Part shown: positions 7,196 through 13,276 of the stretch, piece by piece
Numbering within the stretch: position 1 is the first letter of the stretch
Layout of the letters: every line of letters begins with the position of its first letter
Assembly: GCA_016927175.1 (NCBI GenBank)
Contig: JAFGNC010000133.1
Location: 1-13,282 of the forward strand
Origin: Gammaproteobacteria bacterium
GTDB taxonomy: Bacteria; Pseudomonadota; Gammaproteobacteria; Steroidobacterales; Rariloculaceae
Reading direction: 5' to 3'
DNA length: 13,282 nucleotides
Position numbers and translations under genes: made by a program
The notes under the pieces: model-generated
What the model was told of the DNA's origin: nothing
The model's database searches: none
What the model saw: the letters and a program-made list of their open reading frames with translations, nothing else

Positions 7196-8389
7196 ATGGC
7201 GCGACTGTGGGACAAGGGCCTGCCGCTCGACGAGCGCATCCTGCGCTTCACGGCAGGCGAGGATCACCGCCTCGACGAGCGCCTGGTCGAGTACGACGTG
7301 CGCGCGTCCATCGCGCACGCGCGCATGCTCGAGCGGCAGGGGCTGATCGGCGCCGCGGACGCGGATGCGATCTGTGAAGGGCTGGAGGCGCTCGGCGAGG
7401 CGCACGCCGCCGGCGAGTGGTCGATCTCGCTCGCGGACGAGGACGCGCACGGCGCGCTCGAAGCCCGGCTGATCGAGCGCATCGGCGAGGCCGGGGGCCG
7501 CGTGCACCTCGGCCGCTCGCGCAACGATCAGGTGCTGGTGGCGCTGCGGCTGTATCTGCGCGACGCGGTGCAGCGGCTCGCCGACGATACGAACGCCGTC
7601 ATCGACGCGCTCGGCGACGTCGAGCGTCTGCAGGGGTCGGTCGCGCTGCCGGGCTACACGCACATGCAGCCGGCGATGCCGAGCTCGGTGGCGCTGTGGG
7701 CCGGCGGCTTCGCGGCCGAGCTCGGCGACGACCGCGACGGCCTGCTGCGCAGCCTCACGCGCATCGACCGAAATCCGCTCGGCTCCGCGGCCGGTTACGG
7801 CGTGCCGGATCTGCCGCTCGACCGCGACGACACGTGCCGCGCGCTCGGCTTCGCGGGAAACCACGAGCCGGTCACGGCCGTGCAGCTGTCGCGCGGCAAG
7901 GCCGAAGCGACGGTCATTTTCGAGCTGTCCCTGCTGCTCGGCGATATCGGCCGGCTGGCGTCCGACCTGCTGCTGTTCTATACGGCGGAATTCGCCTATG
8001 TCGCGCTGCCGCCGGAGATGACGACCGGCTCGTCCATCATGCCGCAGAAGCGCAACCCGGACGTGTTCGAGCTGCTGCGGGGCGCGCAGTCGACGGTCAA
8101 CGGCGCGCTGATCGAGGCGCTCGGCATCACGTCCAAGCTGACGTCGGGCTATCACCGCGACCTGCAGCGTCTGAAGGCGCCGCTGTTCCGGAGCCTCGAC
8201 CTGGCCGCCGACGCGCTGAACATCGCGTCGCACGCGTTGCGCGGCATCCGCTTCCTGCCCGAGAACATCGAGCTGCCGCCGGAGCTCGGCGCGGCGGCGC
8301 GTGCCAATGCGCTGGTCGTCGAGCGCGGCATCCCGTTCCGCGAGGCCTACCGGATCGTGGCGGCCGAGCTCGCACGGGAGAAGAAATGA
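7196..8389 (+). CDS. argH: Argininosuccinate lyase, short form
   Basis: ArgH cleaves argininosuccinate to arginine and fumarate, the last step of the pathway. The 397-residue protein has the fumarase/aspartase superfamily motifs in order: EDAH (82-85), SRNDQ (108-112), LPGYTHMQ (151-158, with the conserved His156) and the signature GSSIMPQKRNPD (278-289). It is about 60 residues shorter than E. coli ArgH (457). It ends just after GIPFREAYRIV, where the family normally continues with a helical C-terminal tail. The next bases in the other frames do not encode that tail, and lptM starts inside the stop codon (ATGA), so this is more likely a natural short form than a frameshift. GGAAG lies 7 nt before the ATG, and argB ends 14 nt upstream. 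Confidence 0.92.
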   Translation: MARLWDKGLPLDERILRFTAGEDHRLDERLVEYDVRASIAHARMLERQGLIGAADADAICEGLEALGEAHAAGEWSISLADEDAHGALEARLIERIGEAGGRVHLGRSRNDQVLVALRLYLRDAVQRLADDTNAVIDALGDVERLQGSVALPGYTHMQPAMPSSVALWAGGFAAELGDDRDGLLRSLTRIDRNPLGSAAGYGVPDLPLDRDDTCRALGFAGNHEPVTAVQLSRGKAEATVIFELSLLLGDIGRLASDLLLFYTAEFAYVALPPEMTTGSSIMPQKRNPDVFELLRGAQSTVNGALIEALGITSKLTSGYHRDLQRLKAPLFRSLDLAADALNIASHALRGIRFLPENIELPPELGAAARANALVVERGIPFREAYRIVAAELAREKK

Positions 8390-8628
8390 AGCGGCGGGCG
8401 ACGCTGCCGCCGCACGCCGCGCGACGGCTCGGCGCGCTCGCTTGCGTCATGGCCGTCGCAGGCGCCGCGCTCGCCGCCGGTTGCGGTCAGAAGGGCCCTC
8501 TGGTTCGTCCGGACGGCGCGTCCTCCGCCGGCGGCACCGTCCCTCCGGTCACGCCGCGCACGGACGACGAGGAATCCGAAGCGGAGGCCGCTTCAGAGAC
8601 GGCGGGCAGCGGGGCCGATGGCGGATAA
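8386..8628 (+). CDS. lptM: Small lipoprotein LptM (YifL-like)
   Basis: This is an 80-residue lipoprotein. It has a basic N-terminus, a hydrophobic segment (about residues 15-31) and a lipobox ending at Cys33 (LAAGC), then the family hallmark GCGQKGPL (32-39) as in E. coli YifL/LptM (GCGLKGPL). The rest is a low-complexity Pro/Ser/Glu tail. In E. coli, LptM binds the LptD-LptE lipopolysaccharide translocon at the outer membrane and aids LptD assembly; the same role here is inferred from the motif. The ATG overlaps the argH stop and has GGGAG 5 nt upstream. The 3' end overlaps polA by 11 bp. Confidence 0.82.
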   Translation: MKRRATLPPHAARRLGALACVMAVAGAALAAGCGQKGPLVRPDGASSAGGTVPPVTPRTDDEESEAEAASETAGSGADGG

Positions 8629-11317
8629 GCCGCTCGTTCTCGTCGACGGGTCCTCCTATCTGTACCGCGCGTATCACGCGCTGCCGGATCTGTCGACGCA
8701 GGACGGCCAGCCGACCGGCGCGCTGCTCGGCGTGCTGAACATGGTCTACAAGCTGATGGACGAGCACTCGCCGGAACGGATGGCCGTCGTCTTCGACGCG
8801 CCCGGCAGAACGTTTCGCGACGACCTTTTCGCGGAATACAAGGCGCACCGCCCGCCGATGCCGGACGAGCTGCGCTCGCAGATCGAGCCTCTGATCGAAG
8901 CGATCGAGATGATGGGCGTGCCGGTGCTCAGGATCCCCGGCGTCGAGGCCGACGACGTGATCGGCACACTCGCCGACGACGCCGCCGACGCAGGAGTGGC
9001 GACGATCATCTCCACGTCCGACAAGGACATGGCGCAGCTCGTCGGCGAGCGCGTCACGCTCGTCAACACGATGGACAATACGACGCTGGACCCCGCCGGC
9101 GTCGCCGCCAAGTTCGGCGTGCCGCCTGATCGAATCACGGATTACCTTGCGCTGGTCGGCGACACGTCGGACAACATTCCCGGCGTGCGGGGCGTCGGCG
9201 CGAAGACCGCTGCCAAATGGCTCGAGCAGTACGGCACGCTCGAGGCGCTGGTGGCCCACTCCGGCGAGGTGCGCGGCAAGGTCGGCGAGCGGCTGCGCGA
9301 CGCGCTCGGCGAGCTGGACCTGTACAAACGGCTCGCGACGATCGACCGCGACTGCGAGCTGCCGCTCGGCTTCGACGCGCTGACCGTCAAACCGCCGCGC
9401 GAGGAAGAGCTGCGCGAGCTGTATCAGCGGCTCGAGCTGACGTCGCTGCTGAGGCGGCGGCTGCCGCAGCCGCCCGCGGGGGCCGAACCGGCCCCGGACC
9501 CGGACGACGTCGAGCGCCGTTACGACATCGTGCTAACGGAGCGCGCGCTCGACGAATGGCTCGAGACCGTCACTTCCGCGCCGATCGTCGCCGTCGACAC
9601 CGCGACCACGGGCGTCGACTACATGCGGGCCGAGCTGGTCGGCCTGTCGCTGTCGGCCGAGCCCGGGCGCGCCGCGTACATCCCGATCGGGCACCGCTAC
9701 CCGGGGGCGCCCGAGCAGCTTGCTGCCGACCTCGTGCTGTCGAAGCTCCGGCCGTGGCTCGAGTCGAGCTCGCCGAAGGTCGGCCACCACGGGAAATTCC
9801 ACGCGCACGTCCTCGGGCACTACGGCATCGAGATCGGCGGCCTCGATTACGACTCCATGCTCGAGTCCTACGTGCTGAACTCCGTCGCGACACGGCACGA
9901 CATAGGATCGGTCGCCGCGAAATATCTCGGCATGGACAAGGTCAGCGTCGAGGATGTGTGCGGCAAGGGCGCGAAGCAGATCAGCTTCGACCAGCTCGAC
10001 ATCGACAACGCGTGCCGCTACGCCGCCGAGGGCGCGGACGTGACGCTGCGTCTGCACCAGACGTTGTGGCCGAAGCTGCGGCAGGTGCCGGAGCTCGAGA
10101 AACTGTACGGCGAGATCGAGCAGCCGCTCGTGCGCGTGCTGCGGTCGATGGAGCGGGCCGGCGTCAAAGTCGACGCGGACATGCTGCGCCGGCAGAGCCA
10201 GGAGCTGGCCGAGGCGATGGCCCGGACCGAGGCCGCTGCGCACGTCGAAGCCGGCGGGCCCTTCGCGATCGGCTCGCCGAAGCAGCTACAGGAGGTGCTG
10301 TACGAGCGGCTCGCGCTGCCGGTGCTCGGCAAGACGCCGAAGGGTCAGCCGTCTACCGCCGAGAACGTGCTGCAGGAGCTGGCTCGGACCTACGACCTGC
10401 CGAGGCTGATCCTCGAGTACCGTGCGCTCGCGAAGCTGAAATCGACTTACACGGACAAGCTGCCCCTGGTCATCAACCCGCAGACGGGCCGCATCCACAC
10501 CTGCTACCACCAGGCCGTCGCGGCGACCGGGCGGCTGTCGTCGACGGATCCGAACCTGCAGAACATCCCGATACGCACTCCGGAAGGCCGCCGGATCCGG
10601 CAGGCCTTCGTCGCCGCGCCCGGCTACACGCTGCTGGCCGCGGACTACTCGCAGATCGAGCTCCGGATCATGGCGCATCTGTCCGGCGACGAGGGGCTGC
10701 TCGCCGCATTCGCGGCGCGGGAGGACATCCACCGGGCGACGGCCGCCGAGGTCTTCGGCATGCCGCTCGACGCGGTGACGCCGGACCAGCGCCGCTCGGC
10801 CAAGGCCATCAATTTCGGGCTGATTTACGGCATGTCGGCTTTCGGGCTGGCCCGTCAGCTGGGCGTCGAGCGCGGCGAGGCGCAGACCTACATCGACCTG
10901 TACTTCCAGCGGTATCCGGGCGTCAAGCGCTACATGGACGACACGCGCCGGCTGGCGCGGGAGCAGGGCTACGTCACGACGGTCTTCGGCCGGCGCCTGT
11001 ATCTGCCGGAAATCAACGACCGCAACGCGCAGCGCCGCCAGTACGCGGAGCGAAGCGCGATCAACGCACCTATGCAAGGCACGGCGGCGGACATCATCAA
11101 GCGCGCCATGCTGAAGATCCACGCGTGGCTGTCGGGAGGAGACGCCGACGCGCGGCTGATCATGCAGGTGCATGACGAGCTCGTGCTCGAGGTTCGGGAG
11201 GCCGAGGCCGCGGACGTCGCGCGGCAGGTCGTCGCGCTGATGGAATCCGCCGGAGAGCTCAGCGTGCCGCTGCAGGTGGACGCCGGCACCGGGCCCAATT
11301 GGGACGAGGCGCACTGA
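8618..11317 (+). CDS. polA: DNA polymerase I with intact 5' nuclease and polymerase but degenerate 3'-5' exonuclease site
   Basis: PolA (899 residues; E. coli 928) fills gaps and removes RNA primers during replication and repair. The 5' nuclease (about 1-290) keeps its metal ligands: VDGSSYLYRAYH (Asp10), GVEADD, STSDKD and GDTSDN. The polymerase keeps motif A (ADYSQIELR, Asp676), motif B (KAINFGLIYG, Lys729/Phe733) and motif C (HDE, 852-854). The middle domain aligns clearly with the proofreading domain but has lost catalytic residues. E. coli Asp355 is kept (Asp327), Glu357 is Ala329 (DTATTG), Asp424 is His395 (KFHAH), and Asp501 is Gly472 (YAAEG). The protein is probably not proofreading. 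The start overlaps lptM by 11 bp, and this is the last gene of the run. Confidence 0.96.
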   Translation: MADKPLVLVDGSSYLYRAYHALPDLSTQDGQPTGALLGVLNMVYKLMDEHSPERMAVVFDAPGRTFRDDLFAEYKAHRPPMPDELRSQIEPLIEAIEMMGVPVLRIPGVEADDVIGTLADDAADAGVATIISTSDKDMAQLVGERVTLVNTMDNTTLDPAGVAAKFGVPPDRITDYLALVGDTSDNIPGVRGVGAKTAAKWLEQYGTLEALVAHSGEVRGKVGERLRDALGELDLYKRLATIDRDCELPLGFDALTVKPPREEELRELYQRLELTSLLRRRLPQPPAGAEPAPDPDDVERRYDIVLTERALDEWLETVTSAPIVAVDTATTGVDYMRAELVGLSLSAEPGRAAYIPIGHRYPGAPEQLAADLVLSKLRPWLESSSPKVGHHGKFHAHVLGHYGIEIGGLDYDSMLESYVLNSVATRHDIGSVAAKYLGMDKVSVEDVCGKGAKQISFDQLDIDNACRYAAEGADVTLRLHQTLWPKLRQVPELEKLYGEIEQPLVRVLRSMERAGVKVDADMLRRQSQELAEAMARTEAAAHVEAGGPFAIGSPKQLQEVLYERLALPVLGKTPKGQPSTAENVLQELARTYDLPRLILEYRALAKLKSTYTDKLPLVINPQTGRIHTCYHQAVAATGRLSSTDPNLQNIPIRTPEGRRIRQAFVAAPGYTLLAADYSQIELRIMAHLSGDEGLLAAFAAREDIHRATAAEVFGMPLDAVTPDQRRSAKAINFGLIYGMSAFGLARQLGVERGEAQTYIDLYFQRYPGVKRYMDDTRRLAREQGYVTTVFGRRLYLPEINDRNAQRRQYAERSAINAPMQGTAADIIKRAMLKIHAWLSGGDADARLIMQVHDELVLEVREAEAADVARQVVALMESAGELSVPLQVDAGTGPNWDEAH

Positions 11318-11442
11318 GCGCCGGCGCCGAGCCGCCCGGCGCGCCACACCTCCTCCGCCGCTGAACAGCCGCCTATTGCGGGCGGCCTCCCCGCGACCGG
11401 GGCGGCCATCGGAGCCGGCTTCCGGCCCGATGGATCGGGGCC
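11318..11442 (+). other. polA downstream spacer with GC-rich hairpins but no T-tract
   Basis: This non-coding spacer follows the polA stop. Two overlapping inverted repeats could form. GCCGCC (11368-11373) pairs with GGCGGC (11381-11386). GGCC-T-CCCCG (11384-11393) pairs with CGGGG-C-GGCC (11398-11407) around a CGAC loop, with one mismatch. No run of T follows either, so they are not convincing intrinsic terminators. The first good one is at 11549-11592. I see no gene here. Confidence 0.5.
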
Positions 11443-11470
11443 GGAACTTTTCGAAACGCCCCCTGACTAA
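11443..11470 (+). promoter_or_regulatory. Sigma-E/AlgU-like promoter ahead of the predicted small RNA
   Basis: GGAACTT (11443-11449) is the ideal -35 element of the RpoE/AlgU class. After a 16-bp spacer comes ACTAA (11466-11470), so the hexamer is GACTAA, one base from the GTCTAA form of the -10 element. The GAACTT-to--10 spacing of 16 equals that of the E. coli rpoH P3 promoter. Transcription would start about 6-8 nt further on, near 11477, exactly where the first hairpin begins. The match is good but rests on two short elements. Confidence 0.5.
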
Positions 11471-11476
11471 ACCCTC

Positions 11477-11592
11477 GACGTCCGCGAGGACGTCCCCGCT
11501 ATCCTCCCTAAGCGGGCTTCGCCCCGGTTACCCCAACCGGGGCCTTGAGCCCCGGGCATGTCCCCTGAATCCCATGCCCGGGGCTTTTCTTA
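11477..11592 (+). ncRNA. Predicted structured small RNA at the polA-engB locus (Spot 42 / ErsA position)
   Basis: Four perfect, non-overlapping inverted repeats follow each other. H1: GACGTCC (11477-11483) with GGACGTC (11488-11494) around a GCGA (GNRA) tetraloop. H2: CCCGCT (11495-11500) with AGCGGG (11511-11516) around the loop ATCCTCCCTA. H3: GCCCCGGTT (11521-11529) with AACCGGGGC (11535-11543). H4 is the 12-bp terminator stem at 11549-11584 followed by T's. A sigma-E-like promoter lies just upstream. The gap between polA and engB/yihA encodes Spot 42 in E. coli and the AlgU-dependent ErsA in P. aeruginosa. The H2 loop shows an unpaired CCUCC that could pair with ribosome-binding sites. 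I do not recognise the primary sequence as a known family. A transcript of about 115 nt is inferred from promoter and terminator. Confidence 0.65.
11549..11592 (+). terminator. Intrinsic terminator (small RNA and/or polA operon)
   Basis: GCCCCGGGCATG (11549-11560) and CATGCCCGGGGC (11573-11584) form a perfect 12-bp stem with a 12-nt loop, followed at once by TTTTCTTA. This is a standard Rho-independent terminator on the plus strand. The minus strand has no T-tract after the stem, so it should not stop engB transcripts coming the other way. Confidence 0.85.
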
Positions 11593-11601
11593 TCCGTCGA
11601 A

Positions 11602-11639
11602 AGCTCATGCCGTTCGGGTCCTTGGACAAGCTCCGGGCC
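11602..11639. repeat. Possible degenerate dispersed intergenic repeat
   Basis: On the minus strand this stretch reads GAGCTTGTCCAAGGAC followed by CCGAACGGCATGAGC. It resembles the common proteobacterial intergenic element that I recall as GAGCTTGTCGAAGGAC next to GAACGGC, with a few mismatches. Only one copy is in the window, so repetition cannot be shown here, and the call rests on memory of the element. Confidence 0.35.
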
Positions 11640-11661
11640 GCACGGCCGTGGCCTTCCGGCC

Positions 11662-11777
11662 GCATCCGCCTCCGACGCGCATCCGCCTCCGATCCGCATC
11701 CGCCTCCGACCCGCATCCGCCTCCGGCCGCAACCGCCTCCGGCCGCAACCGCCCCCGGCCGCAACCGCCCCCGGGCC
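11662..11777. repeat. Seven-copy 16-17-bp GC-rich tandem repeat at the 3' end of engB
   Basis: Units start at 11662, 11679, 11696, 11713, 11729, 11745 and 11761. The first three are 17 bp (GCATCCGCCTCCGAxxC type), the next three 16 bp (GCAACCGCCTCCGGCC type) and the last 17 bp. Copies change in steps along the array: GCATCC becomes GCAACC, and CCTCC becomes CCCCC in the last two. This gradient is typical of local duplication by slippage. The array ends 8 bp before the engB stop and is not part of a convincing reading frame. On the minus strand it gives an RNA rich in GGAGGCGG in the engB 3' untranslated region. It is not CRISPR, because there are no unique spacers. Confidence 0.85.
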
Positions 11778-11784
11778 GCGCCCG

Positions 11785-12393
11785 TCAGCCGGTACCGGCC
11801 TCCGCACCGGCCTCCGGCGGCTCGAGCCAGCGCATCAGCTGATCGCGGGCCTCGTCGACCCCCTGCCCTGTCAGCGCGGAGAACAGCGTGACCGCGACGA
11901 CGCCATCCGGGACTTCCGCGGCGACCCTGCTCCTGACGGCGGCCGCCTGCCCCCGGCTCAGCTTGTCCGCCTTGGTCAGCAGCAGCAGCATCGGCAGACC
12001 GAGCGACTCCGCCCACTCGATCATCGCCGCGTCCAGCTCCATGATGCCGCGCCGCACGTCGAGCGTGATCACGATGCCGCGCAGCCCGGGCCGATCCGAC
12101 AGGTAAGCCTCGAGAAGCCCCCGCCAGCGCTGCCTGACCGCCGGCGCGGCCCGCGCGAACCCATAGCCCGGCAGATCGACGAGCCGATGCCCGGGCCCAT
12201 AGGTGAAGAAGTTGATCAGCTGCGTGCGGCCGGGCGTCTTGCTGACGCGCGCGAGCTTGCGCGCGCCCGTGACGGCGTTGATCGCGCTCGATTTGCCGGA
12301 GTTCGACCGGCCGACGAACGCGACCTCGCTGCAGTCGTCGGGCGGGAAGCCTGCCGGGTCTGACGCGCTCTTCAGAAACTGCGCGACGGGCAT
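11785..12393 (-). CDS. engB: Ribosome-biogenesis GTPase EngB/YihA (YsxC)
   Basis: This is a 202-residue TRAFAC-class GTPase with all G motifs: G1 GRSNSGKSS (28-36), G2 TPGRTQ (53-58), G3 DLPGYG (73-78), G4 TKAD (140-143) and G5 FSAL (171-174). EngB is an essential cytosolic GTPase that helps assemble the large ribosomal subunit. I chose the ATG at 12393 because AGGAG lies 5 nt upstream. A GTG at 12414 in the same frame would add seven residues. The gene is convergent with polA and the predicted small RNA, and divergent from cytochrome c4, as in other gammaproteobacteria. The last residues (EAGAEAGTG) are low complexity and border the tandem repeat. I see no minus-strand intrinsic terminator. 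Confidence 0.95.
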   Translation of the reverse strand: MPVAQFLKSASDPAGFPPDDCSEVAFVGRSNSGKSSAINAVTGARKLARVSKTPGRTQLINFFTYGPGHRLVDLPGYGFARAAPAVRQRWRGLLEAYLSDRPGLRGIVITLDVRRGIMELDAAMIEWAESLGLPMLLLLTKADKLSRGQAAAVRSRVAAEVPDGVVAVTLFSALTGQGVDEARDQLMRWLEPPEAGAEAGTG

Positions 12394-12421
12394 CGTCGCT
12401 CCTGTCGTAGCCACTTTCGCT

Positions 12422-12477
12422 GCCGCCGCGACGACGGCGGCGTGCCGTGATGGGGCGGGACGCGATTAGTGTACAAT
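12422..12477. promoter_or_regulatory. Divergent engB / cytochrome c4 promoter region
   Basis: The AT-rich core ATTAGTGTACAATT (12465-12478) is the only such stretch between the two genes. TACAAT (12472-12477) is a good plus-strand -10 for cytochrome c4, though no clear -35 precedes it. TACACT on the minus strand (complement of 12468-12473) could serve engB. A GC-rich dyad, GCCGCCG (12422-12428) with CGGCGGC (12435-12441), lies on the engB side and would fall in the engB leader. Its role is unknown. Confidence 0.4.
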
Positions 12478-12527
12478 TCGCGCCTCATCGCGAGGGAAAA
12501 ATCCGGGAAATCGACAGCGTGCACCAG

Positions 12528-13223
12528 ATGATTCGTAGAGGGCGCCTCGGCGCTGACCGCAGCCTGTGGATCACCGTCGCGGCCACGGGCCTCGTCGCGG
12601 CAGCACTGATCGGCGCGGAGAGTTTTGCTCAGGAGCAGCAACCGCAGGGACAGCAACAGCAGGGCTTCGAGCGCGGCTCGGTCGAGGCCGGGCAGCAGAA
12701 GTCCCAGACCTGCGCCGCGTGCCACGGCCCGGACGGCAACAGCGTCACGCCCGAGTGGCCGAGCCTCGCCGGGCAGCACCCCGCCTATATCGTGAACCAG
12801 CTGCAGGCCTACAAGAACGGCGAGCGGCAGGATCCGGGCATGGTCGGCTTCGCGTCGATGCTGACCGAGCAGGACATGTGGGACATCGCCGCCTACTACG
12901 GCGCCCAGTCTCTGACACCGAAGGGCGCGCAGCCGGATCTCGTCACGCGCGGCGAGGAGCTTTACCGCGCCGGTGCACCGGAGCGGGGCATACCGGCCTG
13001 CATCGCCTGCCACGGGCCGGCGGGCGACGGCAATTTTCTGGCGGCCTACCCGCGTATCGGCGGCCAGCATGCCACGTACATGCTGAATACGATGCAGGAT
13101 TACGCGGCCGGCGAGCGCCGATCCGACACCGATTACAACCAGATGATGCGCAACGTCGCCGAGCTGCTGCTCGAAGAGGAGATGCGGGCGGTGACGAGCT
13201 ACGTTCAGGGTCTGACGCAGTAG
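12528..13223 (+). CDS. Di-haem cytochrome c4
   Basis: This 231-residue exported protein has a basic start (MIRRGR), a hydrophobic stretch (about 13-30) and a likely cleavage near ESFA-QEQ, followed by a Gln-rich linker. Two haem c sites, CAACH (62-66) and CIACH (158-162), are each followed by a probable methionine ligand, Met105 and Met207, giving the two-domain layout of cytochrome c4. These periplasmic electron carriers feed terminal oxidases, often of the cbb3 type. Location next to engB and polA is usual. I chose the ATG at 12528 because it lies downstream of the likely promoter and starts directly at the signal peptide. A GTG at 12519 has a weak GGGA site and would add three residues. 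Frames open to 12447 overlap the promoter. Confidence 0.9.
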   Translation: MIRRGRLGADRSLWITVAATGLVAAALIGAESFAQEQQPQGQQQQGFERGSVEAGQQKSQTCAACHGPDGNSVTPEWPSLAGQHPAYIVNQLQAYKNGERQDPGMVGFASMLTEQDMWDIAAYYGAQSLTPKGAQPDLVTRGEELYRAGAPERGIPACIACHGPAGDGNFLAAYPRIGGQHATYMLNTMQDYAAGERRSDTDYNQMMRNVAELLLEEEMRAVTSYVQGLTQ

Positions 13224-13276
13224 CGCCGCGCTCACCGCCTGCAGCCGAACTCGAATACTGCGCAGACGTTTACCGC

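Noticed and set aside
8389..8480. A frameshift hiding the ArgH C-terminal tail
   Set aside because: Neither alternative frame resembles the ArgH tail, and the region encodes the lptM signal peptide with an ATGA overlap.
11384..11407. GC-rich hairpin as the polA terminator
   Set aside because: It contains a mismatch and has no T-tract. The stem at 11549-11584 with TTTTCTTA is the better terminator.
11662..11777. CRISPR-like array
   Set aside because: The units are contiguous 16-17-bp repeats with no unique spacers, and no cas genes are nearby.
11376..11891. Plus-strand 171-codon open frame after polA
   Set aside because: Pro/Arg/Ala-rich, with no ribosome site. It crosses the promoter, the hairpins, the tandem repeat and the antisense of engB, so it is not a credible protein.
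12372..13235. Minus-strand 287-codon open frame opposite cytochrome c4
   Set aside because: Leu/Arg/Ala-rich shadow with no motif. The plus strand encodes a clear cytochrome with two CxxCH sites and a signal peptide.
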